Source: Hirundichthys speculiger (Eukaryota; Chordata; Actinopteri; Beloniformes; Exocoetidae). From it: a stretch of DNA of 64,000 nt. Shown here one piece after another: positions 10,968-22,612 of this stretch. The notes beneath the pieces were generated by a model. It did no database searches and was not told where the DNA came from. It worked only from the letters and a program-made list of their open reading frames with translations. The position numbers and the translations under genes were made by a program. The stretch lies in assembly GCA_018398805.1 (NCBI GenBank), contig JAGFBZ010002257.1, positions 248,001 to 312,000 of the forward strand, given 5' to 3'. Each line of letters begins with the position of its first letter. The stretch's first letter is position 1.

Positions 10968-12690
10968 GAATTTATGGAGCCTCGTTTGGGGCTCAACGAG
11001 TTTGGGTTTGGGGCTCAATAATTCAATGAACAAATGAGTCTATTATTATGAAATACAGGCGTTTATTATTATGAAATATGTATCCATTATTATGAAATGT
11101 TTCCCATTATTATGAAATACATGTGTATTATTATGAAATGTTTCCCATTATTATGAATACATGTTTATTATTATGAAATATTTCCCATTATTATGAAATA
11201 CATTCAATTTTCAATTCAATTTTATTTATATAGCGCCTGTTACAATGACAATTGTCTCTAGGCGCTTTACAGAGACCCAGAGCATGACCCCCGAGCAAAT
11301 ATTATCAACTAAGATTATATCATTAAATCCAATCAATGATAATGGCAGGTAAAAAACTCCCACGTAGGGAGAAAAAAAACCTTTATACCAAACAGTGGCA
11401 AGGAAAAACTCCACTTTAAGAGGAAGAAACCTTGAGCAGGACCTGGATCATATGGGGGGACCTTCCTGCCGAAGGCCAGCCAGGCAGAGAAAGAAAAGAG
11501 GGGAGACAGGACAGAGAGGATGTAGGACAGAGAGAAGATGGAGGACAGAAAGAGGATGTAGGACAGAGAGAGGAGAGCACAGAAAAAGTAAAAAATAATA
11601 ATAAAGAAGTAGTGGAATTGTTGTAGGGTGAATGCAAACGGGCTATGGAGGGCCCTTGGGCGTGTGGTCAGCGTAATGAGTCATGATAGGCTCTTGAGTA
11701 TCAATAATGTGTGGTTGGGGTGTAACAAACTCTGAGAGTAAGGTGAATGCAACAGGCTATGGAAGGCCCATGAGAGTCTGGTGAATGCAACAGGACTCAA
11801 AGTTCCCCTGTTATGTACGTGTGGCGGTTGCAGGTGAGGTGTGTGTGAGAAAAGGGGGAGGAGGGGGGGGGGAAGAGGGGGTTTGGGTTTAAGAAAAGCA
11901 AAATACAAAATACATGTGTATTATTACGAAATGTTTCTCATTATTATGAAATATATGTGTATTATTATGAAATATTTCAGATTATTATAAAAAAATGTAA
12001 TTATTATGAAATATATTTTTATTATTATTTAATCTTAGTTTAATGCATAATAGTTTATTTCAGAATGGCTTTTGTTATTTAAGAATGAGTTTTTACATAA
12101 CTGCTTCATTTTTCTTAAGAATGACCTTTTGCATACTAATGACATTTTGCCACTGGGCGGGACCAGTGGTTGACCTGCGCGCTCATTGGCTGATCCTTCT
12201 CCATTCTACGCTCTGACATCGACTAGTTGGTGGGGGACTCGCATCGAACCTGTTGGCTACCTCTCGGAGTAAGTCAGAAAAGGATCTTTCTCCTGTCGCT
12301 ATGGCATCAAAATCAAGTTTTCCCTACATTTTGCGCAACGTTTCTTAGTCGATGTCAACTTTTAACCGTAAACTGAGGTGCATTCTGCCACCTACTGGCC
12401 TGGAGTATATACATTGCACCTCTCGCCCACTATCGATATTCACTGTTCTGTTGCTTATGCCTGAATGAGAGAGCAGCCAATCACATAATTGGCTCCGTCC
12501 TCTCTGCTGTGATTGACACACAAATCATTCTTATGAAAAACAAAGCCATTATTATGTAAAAGCTCATTCTTATGAAAAACGAAACATTATCATAATAATG
12601 GGAAATATTTCATAATAATAAACACGCATTTCATAATAATAGACTAATTTATTCATTGAATTATGACCCAAACGGGCCTTCATAGGAATC
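10968..12690. mobile_element. DNA element with ~100-bp inverted repeats and ATTATTATGAAAT arrays
   Basis: The left arm from about 10970 (GCCTCGTTTGGG, AATTCAATGAACAAATGAG, then repeated ATTATTATGAAAT) is mirrored at 12585-12690, which reads inverted as GGCCCGTTTGGG, AATTCAATGAATAAATTAG and ATTATTATGAAAT. Both subterminal regions are tandem runs of this TATTATGAAAT unit. No transposase is visible. The target duplication is unclear, so the superfamily is left open. A LINE tail interrupts the left array (11204-11907). Confidence 0.7.
11204..11907 (-). mobile_element. 5'-truncated LINE 3' end, AATTG-type tail, minus strand
   Basis: Read on the minus strand it ends GCGCTATATAAATAAAATTG then ATTGAAAATTGA. 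Upstream are the blocks GGAGTTTTTCCTTGCCACTG and AAGGTTTCTTCCTCTTAAAG, also present at 19250, 47557 and 53500. Direct flanks AAATACAT at 11196-11203 and 11908-11915 fit an 8-bp target duplication, and the AT-rich element around it continues on both sides. It is probably a Rex1/L2/CR1-like 3' UTR; the family is not certain. Confidence 0.75.
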
Positions 12691-14308
12691 AAACTGGGTG
12701 ATGCCAGAAAATTCAAAACTACCAAAGTTCAAACCTATATAATCCAAACTCCAGTCCAAAGTTCCAGAACCACAGACGGAGACAAACAGAGGGATTTTGT
12801 GGCCCGAACAGACTCAGGAGGATTCCTTCCTCCCAGTTTGGTCACATTTGTCCAGAGACTCCGTCTATCTGTCCCAGTAAATCCCGTTAAACGGTTCCCA
12901 GGCTGCTGCTGACACTCTCCTCAATCAAAGGTCATTGATGACAGTGTTGGAAAAGTGAAACGTGCATGTTGCACATTTGCTGGTTGCATCCAGATGGGGA
13001 AAAAAAACGAATCTTACGTAGGCATTTAAACATTAATCTTTCTATGTTTCTCATACATAATTATGAAATAATAATCCTTTCACATCAGACCAGCTGTCCA
13101 ACCAGCTCTGCTGATTCAGATGCATCGGGTCGGAGAAAAGAGCAGATTATGAGACAACCACGGTTTCTCCTTTACTTCTAAATATCGACTTCTGCTTAAA
13201 AGATCCAGCAAAACCTCTCAAGGAATTATTATTATTACTGCATAAAGTAAGAGGAGCAGAGTTTGTCTCTGAGCTGATGAGAAACTTAAAAGTGCTGCAG
13301 AAGTGAAATCAGAACGATCACAATGTTTCATGTGCAGCTCACTGGGAAAAGACTCAGAAAAAATGCTTGTGGACAGTGTGAACAGCTTTTAAAACACACA
13401 CGCACACACAACAGCAGAAACAATGGCTCTTTAGAATTGAGAATAAACTGAGAAGAACATCTTAATCAAATCGTGGTATTTATAATCAGTATCAAACTGT
13501 GAAATTGCCAAATGTCCTTGACTAAAACTCTAAAGGCACCATTTGTATCACTGAAGAGTAATAATAAATAAAAATAAACCCTAGTTTTCAGTTTTCAAGA
13601 ATTTGAAAATATGAGCAGCTTTTCTTGGATAAGAACATTACATGTCGGAGGAAAACTCATTTGTTTCCTCCAAGGACGTTCACTCCTGGTTGTTTCTGGG
13701 ACTACCAGGCGTCTGCAGGCAGATGAGGACGTTCAGAGTCTAAACCGACATCTTTCTAGCCGCGCTGCTGTGACACCAGTGTTTCATTTTCAGGCCTGAC
13801 GCTCAGCTGAGACTGACGGGAGTTTGAAAGCAGACACAACGGTCTGTTACAGGCTTATCTGAATTTGATCGGTCCTGTGTGTGGTTTGATTTGAGACTGA
13901 AGCTCCAGGATGTAAGCAGCAGCTCACGCGGACCAACACCAACAATCAGAACATCTTAGCTCTGCAGCCGTTGTGAATTACGGCACCAGTTGTTTGAAAG
14001 TCATCTCTCACATGAAGCCCAGCCTCTGGTCTGAATCAGGGATCTGTAACCATCTTTACTTTAGAAGTAAATGTTTGTCTGCTGGACACGGCTCATTAAT
14101 GTTACCAACAACACTTTGGCTCAGGAAGTCTAATTATGTTCTGTATTTGTTGTGAGATAAATCTTCTCCTGCAAAGAGCTCTGAGATTTCTTGAGTAGCG
14201 TTAATGGCTGCATCACTTACGATTCCCAGTCTCCTCTCTGTCGGTTGATAGGAGCCTGATCAATAACAGACGTTTAACAGCGCAGCTACTGCAGACCTTT
14301 GAGGGACT
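12691..14308. other. unassigned non-coding DNA
   Basis: No exon, RNA gene or paired transposon end recognised. A short CA-rich run lies near 13396-13410. Confidence 0.4.
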
Positions 14309-14316
14309 CTTCAGAC

Positions 14317-15749
14317 TACATGTGTCAAACACAAGGCCCGCGGGCCAAATGTGGCCCGCTACGTCATTGTATGTGTCCCTTGAGAGCTTGTGCATTATTG
14401 GCTTAAATTTTAAACCAATATATTAAGACTTAAAATAAGCTTACGCCGCTTTAAAGTGCATATTGACAATAAACTGCATCTCCCATAATGCATTTCGTCA
14501 TTACCCACAATGATAACAGTATCTCACCATGAGCAAGACATCAAGACGATTTTCAGAACTGATGGACTTGAGAAAAACCTCTACAAACTAACCCCAATAT
14601 GTCCAAGAAAAGAGAAATTGATGCACAAGGAAGGCAGTTTCATTACTGATGGGAAAACGAATAAAAGTTTGTATCTCAAGGTGAAATAACAGTATGTCTT
14701 TTGTGTTATGAGGCGGTGTCAGTCGTGAAAGAGTTTAATCTACGTCAGCATTTTGACAACAAACATGGAGCTAAGTAGTGCTGGGCAATATGACGATACA
14801 TATCGTGGGGACAATATAAAAGTGTATATCGTGCCATTTCTCTTCTATCGTTTCTATCGTTTCTAACCTAATTTTATCAATTATTACAGCAAATATGTAA
14901 TTAAATAACCTGCAACGATAAATTTGATAGAATCATATCTACTTCTACAAAGTAGCCTTTTATGTTTGCACTTTTATTCATGGTTAATGCCTTAAACAGA
15001 GTTCTCTTCAACCTTGATGTTTACTTTAGACGCTTTATATTGGTTTGCAAACTTTGCACTACAAGGTCTCAGATTTCAGAAAGTTGAAAAATAATTTGTG
15101 TTTATTTTTTATAGCTGAACGTCAGTGCAAAAATGTGTTTTTCCTCTCAGAAACTGTTGTGCACTTTAAAAAAAAATGTGAAAGCTACTGTACCTCTGTA
15201 CCTACCTGTTTTTGCTGCACTAAAATGTATGTTTGTGACAGTTCAGCTAAATGTCCTTTCAAAATAAAGTTGAAAAGTAAGCAATGACATTTTTGTCAAA
15301 CTTTTCAGAGAATAACTGAAAACATACTTTATTATGGTATATCGTGATATATATCGTTATCGTGATATAAAATAGTCCATATCGTGATATATGATTTTTT
15401 CCATATCCCCCAGCACTAGAGCTAAGTATGCTAAATTTAGCCTGCAAGAAAAACAAAGAATTGTTTCTGCTTCTGAAACCAAGGTAACGGATACTCAGTG
15501 ATGTAAACATCACCAGTGCAAGAGCAGGGTTACAACCACAAACCCTGAGTTTATATAATGATTTAAATATTTGAAACTTAAATACATTATAAATACAGTG
15601 AAAAACACTTATTTAACAATATAATAAGGTGTAGTTTAATTTATTTTGATTTACATTGCATTTTGTTACATTCATGCTGTCAATCTGGCCCTTTGAGGGC
15701 CACCATGATGCTGATGTGGCCCTCAGTGAAAATGAGTCTGACACCCCTG
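14317..15749. mobile_element. hAT deletion derivative, CAGGGGTGTCAAAC (GTF2IRD2-like) family
   Basis: The left end carries ATGTGTCAAACACAAGG and the right end GAGTCTGACACCCCTG, both versions of one terminus (CAGGGGTGTCAGACTC). Flanking CTTCAGAC and GTTTAGAC may be a decayed duplication (5 of 8 bases). Inside, on the plus strand around 14690-14775 and after 15419, is a decayed zinc-finger segment with CLLCYEAVSVVKE and HFDNKHGAKYA, typical of GTF2IRD2/ZBED5-like hAT transposases. It is split by the MITE at 14776-15418. Sister copies are at 36124 and 44443. Confidence 0.85.
14776..15418. mobile_element. hAT-type MITE, TAGTGCTGGGCAATAT family
   Basis: Terminal repeats TAGTGCTGGGCAATATG and, inverted, TAGTGCTGGGGGATATGG are flanked by a perfect 8-bp duplication GAGCTAAG (14768-14775 and 15419-15426). 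The insertion splits the zinc-finger remnant of the surrounding hAT exactly within HGAKYA, which reads continuously when the insert is ignored. The interior ends are rich in ATATCGTGATATA palindromic motifs. A second full copy is at 34789-35452. Confidence 0.95.
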
Positions 15750-15757
15750 GTTTAGAC

Positions 15758-16433
15758 TGAGAGCCTTGGTCCCCGGTCACAGAGTCTACCTGAGGTAGGT
15801 AGGTCTGGGAATGAATGAAGGTCCACGTATGAAGAACAGAAACTTGTCAAGGCCTCAATATTTAAAAATGGTTTTGGAACAAGTCTGAATAAAGTGAACG
15901 TAGAAAGACTTGGCTCAATCAAGACGCACAATTGTCCTTCTGAAAAAATCCTGCGATCGTCTGCACGGTGCTGGAATATCTTTTAACCAGCCTCGAATGC
16001 TGCAGTTGTCTCAGAGAGGTTTTTTGTGGCAGCCTGTTCCAACAGTCAAGGTCATGTTTTGACTTTCTTTGCATCACTCTGAAATTTTCTACTGAGCTTT
16101 TCCCACTGAAACACTAATAAACTAAATCAGCATCATTAATCAAACATCGGCCGCCATTACTCCTAAAAGTCAGCATCGGCCATAGAATCTCGGAGATGTG
16201 GAAATGTTTCTAAACTTCACAATAATCGGGGGCTACCCGTGAACAGCGAAAACTTTATCCACCAGGAGGCAGCACCGGCCAAAACCGCTGCATCCAGGGC
16301 TTTTTCACTCTAGAAAACTGGACCCACAAGACCAGCCAACTGTTAAAATTACTTAAATAACTTAAATAACTGAAACTCAAAGTCTGCACAATACTCTTTA
16401 AAAAAACATGTCTGCCAAATATTCTTTGTATAC
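15758..16433. other. unassigned non-coding DNA
   Basis: Contains one partial copy (about 16240-16320; CCACCAGGAGGCAGCACC then GGCCAAAACCGCTGCATC) of the repeat better seen at 17849-17925. Otherwise nothing was recognised. Confidence 0.45.
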
Positions 16434-16441
16434 AAAATAAT

Positions 16442-17415
16442 TAGGGGTGTAACGGTACATGTATTTGTATTGAACCGTTTCGGTACAGGCAGGTCGGTTC
16501 GGGACGGGGGCATACCGAACGAGTTTCCACACGGACATATTAAATAGAGGACCGCACTTTGTGGAGCAGAGCGCTGCAGCCGCACATGCGCAGTTGTGCG
16601 CAAACGGTAGTGTTGCCAACTTAGCGACTTTGTCGCTATATCTAGCGACTTTCCAGACCCCCCCTAGCGACTTAATTTGTAAAAAGCGACTAGCGACAAA
16701 TCTAGCTACTTTTTCTGGTGATTTTGAGACTCACGCGCACTCAAACCACTAGGTTTGAAGCCATCTCTTGGCTGCTGTCTGCCTCGCGAGCCGCGCTTCT
16801 CTCTCCCTCTCTCTCTGCCGGGCTCAGTGCACAGCCAGCGCGAGTTTCTGTGTGCGGACTGGGCGCGTGTCACCACATACACAGGCAAGGCGACGCGCGT
16901 GCACACAAACACCCTAATCAGTGGTAGAGAACGCTGGCTTCAAACACATGATAAAGGTAATTGAGCCCGGATATCAATTACCTTCTCGTCCACATTTTAG
17001 CTAGAAAATCATACCCAGACTTTATGAAAGAATAAAAAGATTAGTTTTTAAAGAAACACCCTGAGCCTTATTCATGTTATTTAATCTGACTAACAACTTG
17101 AAACTGTTCAGTGTTGCAACTGTTCAGTTTTGCACATCACATGGATTCTTTTTTTTAAGCAAAAGTCTGAGCCAATGTTATTTTTATTTTGTTTTTCAAA
17201 ATATCTACATTTTAGAATATTGTATTTTTGAGCAGAATTCTAGCTTTGTATAGGCTAATGTGCCTATTGTTAAAAAGCACAAAAGTGTGTAATAAACAAC
17301 TAGCACATTTATATTTTGCATTTATGTTTCTTACTGTACCGAAAATGAACCGAACCGTGACCTCAAAACCGAGGTACGTACCGAACCGAGAGTTTTGTGT
17401 ACTGTTACACCCCTA
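16442..17415. mobile_element. hAT-type element, TAGGGGTGTAACGGTAC family
   Basis: Termini TAGGGGTGTAACGGTACA and, inverted, TAGGGGTGTAACAGTACAC lie within a perfect 8-bp duplication AAAATAAT (16434-16441, 17416-17423). Subterminal motifs alternate GGTTCGG/CCGAACC. The interior has a run of TAGCGACTT-like units (16620-16700) and a GC-rich patch (16780-16880). No transposase domain was recognised. Confidence 0.93.
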
Positions 17416-17673
17416 AAAATAATATATTTATTACAATACTGCTCTATCTCCATGCTACTACTGCTATTCAGCACCTTGCACTTTACCATATGCACCTTTT
17501 ATTGTGAATACTATGTTTATGATGTGTTATTATGTTTATGTTGTGTTTACTATATTTAATTTGTTTGCTATATTTTACTTTGCACATTTGGAGTTTGGGG
17601 AAACGCAATTTCAATCCTCTGTGTAATTACTGTTACATGGTCTGATTGACAATAAAGCTCACTTCGACTGACT
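17416..17673 (+). mobile_element. probable LINE 3' tail
   Basis: Ends GGAAACGCAATTTCAATCC, then GACAATAAAGCTCACTT and CGACTGACTT, the form of many fish LINE (L2-like) 3' ends with a degenerate GACTT-type repeat. The left part (TTGCACTTTACC, TTATGTTTATG repeats) also fits. No coding part is retained. Confidence 0.5.
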
Positions 17674-17679
17674 TTTTTG

Positions 17680-18071
17680 GAAGATCTGGAGAGCACGGGT
17701 TTTGCGCAAAGGTGACGACAAAACAGCAAAGAGTTTTGTCATCATTTTGTCCCGTCATTTTGGAAAGGAAAAGATCATCGCTGACGGAGAGACAAGCGAT
17801 GATTCTGTCTACTTTGTCTGGAATAACTGGAGAAGTTAGGGAGCCGGAACAGTGAAAACTGTATCCACCAGGTGGCAGCACCGGCCAAAACCGCTGCATC
17901 TGGGGCTTTTTGAAGATCTGGAAAGCACGAGTTTAGCGCAAAGGTGACGACAAAACGGGTAGAGTTTTGTCATCATTTTGTCCCGTCGTTTTGGAAAAAT
18001 AAAGATCATCTGACAAAGAGACGAGCGGTGATTCTGTCGACTTTTTCTGGAATAACTGGAGAAGTTAGGAA
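17680..18071 (+). repeat. 232-bp direct duplication
   Basis: GAAGATCTGGAGAGCACG at 17680 recurs as GAAGATCTGGAAAGCACG at 17912. The following ~160 bp (GCAAAGGTGACGACAAAAC, TTTTGTCATCATTTTGTCCC, CTGGAATAACTGGAGAAG) are repeated with scattered substitutions. The joining segment 17849-17910 (CCACCAGGTGGCAGCACC) is also present at 16258. The period is 232 bp, with two copies. Identity is unknown; it may be an internal repeat of a DNA element. Confidence 0.8.
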
Positions 18072-18089
18072 AGAAAGTCACATATCTGA

Positions 18090-19014
18090 GTGCCTGATAG
18101 GCCGGTCTGTGGTTCGGCTTTTGTTTCATGGATCCCACAGGACAATCATGGTAGGAAGAGTGTATCCCACAATAACTACTGGGCTCAGACGCAGACATTT
18201 AATCCCGGGGTGCAGCAGCTTCAGCTCCTGAACGAGGACATGCTGGACGGTTGAACCCTGCCAGACCCCTGAGGAGGACACGCGTATATCAAACTCACAC
18301 CTCTGACTGAACGGACAGTCTGACACCAAGCATTTAGTCAAGACTTTTCCCGTCTCCATCTCAAAGGCTTCCCAGGCATTTGACCTTTCCTGGCCCTCAT
18401 TTGGATACGAACCAAAACAGCTGTTGGAAAAAAGGCTTACTGGAATAACACGCAGAGAAACGCCGCAACAAACGTGTGTTCCTGCTTGAACCCATTTACG
18501 TTCAGCTTTCCCACAGAGGAGCTGAACCGGACCAGACGTGACCGCGTTTGCTGCGGGCCAACATCGCTGTTGATCCATTTATAATTTCATACACGTAATA
18601 CACCGTCGCAAAAAAAAAAAAACTCAACTGTGCTATGAGCTCATTAGACTCACGCTGCCAAGGTCAAAATCTAAATTGCAGCTTATCAGTAAAGCCACAG
18701 CCTTCAGCTTCTCAGATAATCAGAAATATTTACAAAGTCAACATTCCTCCAGAAGGTCAACAAGAACTATTTGAAACACTGAAAGAAACAGCAACACAGA
18801 AGACAAAGCAAGAGGAACAGAGATTAGAGAAAAGGACTTATGCAAATAATCCTCTAAACAATGATAATGCCAGAACACCTGATATCAGAACTAATTCTGA
18901 CCAACATCATTTATGCTGCAGCCTGAATATGAAGAGCCCGAGAGTTTTACGTGTCCACACACAAGCTGAGAGACGGATGTTTGGTTTTTCAAGAACAGAT
19001 ACCTCAGTTCCCTC
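18090..19014. other. unassigned non-coding DNA
   Basis: Two longer open frames (18126-18578 minus, 18635-19054 plus) show no recognisable domain and no flanking splice pattern I would trust. Confidence 0.4.
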
Positions 19015-19478
19015 CTCTGTCCATCGCAGCGTTTACCTCCACCTGTGTGTGTAGATGTGTTCGGGGTGCCAGTTGCCATGGTGACCAGTGATCTAGTCCT
19101 CTGACCATCTCACCTCAGTGCTGCTACCTGCATCTGTTTATATAGTCATTACATTCAGTCATGTGTGCTCTCCTCTCTCTGTCCTCCATCCTCTCTCTGT
19201 CCTCCATCCTCTCTCTGTCCTGTCTCCCATCTCTTTTCTTTCTTTATCCAGCTGGTCTTCACCAGCAAGGTCCCTCCATATGATCCAGGTCCTGCTCAAG
19301 GTTTCTTCCTCTTAAAGTGGAGTTTTTCCTTGTCACTGTTTGGCTTAAAGGTTTTTTTTCTCCCTTTGTGGGAGTTTTTTTTACCTGCCATTATCCTTAT
19401 TTAGGATTTAATCTTATAATTTTAGTTAATGATATTTGCTCGGGGGTCATGATCTGGGTCTCTGTAAAGCACCTAGAG

Positions 19479-20633
19479 CTATTTTGTTTTTGCTATTTCG
19501 CTATTTTTCCGATGTGTATCATCAGTGCTAATATTATACTATAATAACGCCATGGTGAAATATTGCTGCTGGGGACCTGCAACAGTGACTCGAGGTGTCC
19601 AGAATGTTTGGAGGAGACATTTTTATTCTCTTTCCCAAACCAAAACAAATGCTGGAAAAATGCAGCTGTAGGTTAAGTTGCGTCCGTCCACACAATCAAC
19701 TGAACGTGGGGAAAGTTACAAAACACACCTACATTTGCTCCAAGGTAAGTTCACTTCGTTTATTAGATGATTGATTTAACCACCGTTTAGTAAAAGTAGT
19801 AATATGATTTAGCAGCAGGGAGGATGATGAGTTCTCTGTTAGCATTAGCTCTGGTCCATAGTGTCAATGTCTTCTCCACTATGGACCAGAGCTCGCTAGC
19901 CAGCTATAAGCCTGCCTCGTTTTTAACAGATATATATGGCCCTGGATATTCATTTTGTTAGGTATAAGGTAAGGCTAGTGATGTTAACATCACTTTATTA
20001 ATTATATTAATACAATGCTGCGACTGTCTCATGTTAGCATAGCTCTGGTGTGGGATAGACCTATGGACCAGAGCTCGCTAGCCAGCTATAAGCCTACCTC
20101 GTTGTCTACAAATATATATGGCCCTGGATATTCATTTTGTTAGGTATAAGGTAAGGCTAGTGATGTTAACATCACTTTATTAATTATATTAATACAATGC
20201 TGAGACTGTCTCATGTTAGCATAGCTCTGGTGTGGGATAGACCTATGGACCAGAGCTAATGCTAACAGAGAACTCATCACCCTCCATGCTGCTAAATCAT
20301 ATTATTACTTTTACTAAACAGTGGTTAAATCAATCATATAATAAACAAAGTAAACTTACCATGGAGTAAATGTAGGTGTGTTTTGTACATTCAGTTTGTT
20401 TCGGTTTGGGAAAGAGAATAAAAATGTCTCCTCCAAACGTTCTGGACACCTCGAGTCACTGTTGCAGGTCCCCAGCAGCAATATTTTACCATGGCATTAT
20501 TCTAGTATAATATTAACACTGATGATACACATCGGAAATATAGCTAAATTTAACACAGTCCTTAACGCAGGAGCAGCAAGATTGTCTGACCTAGCAACAG
20601 TAACTAGGAAGGGGGCGGTGCTTGGCGAAAGGT
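19479..20633. mobile_element. foldback element with ~300-bp inverted arms
   Basis: The arm at about 19500-19863 (TTTCCGATGTGTATCATCAG, GACCTGCAACAGTGACTCG, CTCTTTCCCAAACC, GAACTCATC in inverse) is mirrored at about 20244-20545. The arms are close to identical apart from an indel near 19690. The centre is a 182-bp tandem duplication. Eighty-eight bases beyond the right arm (20546-20633) have no left counterpart, so the true ends and target duplication are unclear. No transposase is seen. It sits precisely inside a LINE 3' tail. Confidence 0.8.
19881..20244 (+). repeat. two 182-bp tandem units at the foldback centre
   Basis: ATGGACCAGAGCTCGCTAGC at 19881 recurs at 20063, and a third partial start occurs at 20245, spacing 182 bp each time. 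The units differ by a few bases (GCCTGCC versus GCCTACC). A 15-bp hairpin, GCTCTGGTCCATAGT with its inverse, sits at about 19850-19893. Confidence 0.9.
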
Positions 20634-20681
20634 CAATTGGCATTGTAACAGACGTTATACAAATAAAATTAAATTGAATTG

Positions 20682-22034
20682 GTTATAAGACCCCACTGCT
20701 GCTGCGAGCTGCTCCTTTAACGTCCCACCAGCAGCTCACGGCTCTGATCTCACCTAACGAGCATCATCGACGTGACCTCTGGGGTGCCGTCGGGGGGGCA
20801 CTTAGATGGTCGTTACCACCTGCTGATATTATTGCCTGAAAACAGCAGAAAGTACTTAGTAAGTTACAACCTGGAAACGTTGCGTCCAACTGCACTGGAA
20901 ACGTCCAAGATTCAAAATGATTAAAAGCGATAATGAAGGAAAGTTCAGCTCTGCCGCGACTGCAGACGGAGACTGAACAGCTTTCAGGCCAAAAACTGCT
21001 CTTTAATCAGGCACCACTGACCTTTTAAAAGCTGAAATGTTATGGTCAAGGAGCAACAACATGACTGAATGCTTAATGGTGTGAAATAGGAAACAATATC
21101 AGAGTGGCATTTAGGGAAAAAAAAACAAAAGAGGAATTGTGAAGACTGAGAGGGTCTGGACTCGAACATGCTGACCAGTGAACCGTAAAAGGAGGCAGGA
21201 GAAAAAGAGATGAAGGAAGAGGACATGCAGATGACGGGACACGAGGAGAATGAATGAAGATGAAGAGCTAAAATTCAGACGCTTTGCCCTTTTACCAATC
21301 TATTAAACAAAAAGGCACTTATTTCACAAAGCTAAAAGTCTTCCAGGCACTTGACAAGAACAAGAACAATAAAAATCACCTGAACACAGCAGGTCCTGCC
21401 ATTACACAAATACGTCCTCAAACGTCCAACAACAACGTATCATTTTTCCCACTGCACCATTACTTAGTTAAAAAAAGAACTGAGCCAAAACAAACAGTAG
21501 TAATACCTGGGAAATCACTGCTGACTGACAGATTAGTTTTATTAATTAGTTTAAATCGTTTGAAAATGACTAAAGGGCAGCAAACACAAACATGTTATTG
21601 GTTTAAAGCTCCAACTCCACAGACTGTAACGATGAAACGCCCCCCCCCCCAGGAAGAAGAACCCCCCCACTGCGACTATAAATGGGATCATTTGTCTATA
21701 AAATTGTTTTAAGTGCACCTCTGAATAAAGCTGTGTCCCCATTAACAAGATCAAGTGCATCAATCCCACAGTCTATTACAGCAGCATGGTCATGTTTCCT
21801 CGTCTTAACTTCTAGTGACTTTCGTTTATCTCATTATCTCCGTCTCTCTCCTTTCTTTTTATCCCTGTTAAGTATTTTTCCGTGGTGTCTCTTGACTGTT
21901 TTTTCTCTTCATATCTCCTGCTCTGTGCTGTGTGCGCGTATGTCCGTGCTAAAAAACCCAACACAATATAGCTAACAATCCCTGCTGCACAATGCAACAA
22001 TGAGAGCGCCACTGCCCCCCACTGGAGTATATGT
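20682..22034. other. unassigned non-coding DNA
   Basis: No exon or paired transposon ends. A C12 tract lies near 21640. The open frame at 21284-21712 (142 codons) has no recognisable domain. Confidence 0.4.
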
Positions 22035-22042
22035 GTTATTAC

Positions 22043-22604
22043 TAGGGATGGGCATAATTAATCGATTAATCGATGATTGATCATTAAGATCATTTTGGTC
22101 GAAGACATTCATTTTCGTCTATGAACCGAATGTTTTTTTTTTTTTTAAACAATCCAAATGTAGGTTATCAGTGCACGTCCTCAAACAATGCGATGCATTT
22201 CACTGTGCCACCTCAACTCGGTGTACCACGGACCAGAGGGAGCTGCAGTGCACATCGAGCACACAACAAGCGCATCTTTTTAAGAAACAAAAAGCCTGTA
22301 ATACTGGCGCCTTGATATAAATTGTCATTGTTAAGTAGTCTCCTTGATATCTCTTCTTTTATTATTGTTGTTTTTTTAAAGAAAAGAAACAGTTTTTTTT
22401 TTTTGTTTTTTTAAAGAAAAGAAACAGGAAATGTCACGTTATTCTCGACCATAACATCCGGGCCACTGAACACATCTGGGCATGCGTGGGCCATAGCAAC
22501 CAGGCCAAAGGGGAAAACAAACGTCACGCCGATATCGAGAATAATTGTGATAGTTTTCAATATAAAAATGTTAATGATTAATCGATTATTAATGCCCATC
22601 CCTA
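22043..22604. mobile_element. hAT-type MITE, TAGGGATGGGCATTAAT family
   Basis: Termini TAGGGATGGGCATAATTAAT and, inverted, TAGGGATGGGCATTAATAAT are bracketed by a perfect 8-bp duplication GTTATTAC (22035-22042, 22605-22612). Subterminal ATTAATCGATTAATCGAT palindromes are present and no coding sequence is seen. Confidence 0.95.
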
Positions 22605-22612
22605 GTTATTAC

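Larger units (their letters stand above)
19015..20681 (+). mobile_element. LINE 3' end, AATTG-type tail, split by a foldback element
   Basis: The left part carries the shared blocks CAGTGCTGCTACCTGCATCT, GATCCAGGTCCTGCTCAAGG and CTCTGTAAAGC(A/G)CCTAGAG. The 3' part resumes at 20634 (CAATTGGCATTGTAACAGAC) and ends AAATAAAATTAAATTGAATT. The consensus from the other copies runs CCTAGAGACAATTG, so 19479-20633 is an insertion. An internal (CTCTCTGTCCTCCATC) triplication lies at about 19177-19215. Confidence 0.78.

Noticed and set aside
11395..11637. Overlapping charged open frames (RQRKKRGETGQRG type)
   Set aside because: They are translations of purine-rich simple repeat in a LINE 3' UTR read on the wrong strand.
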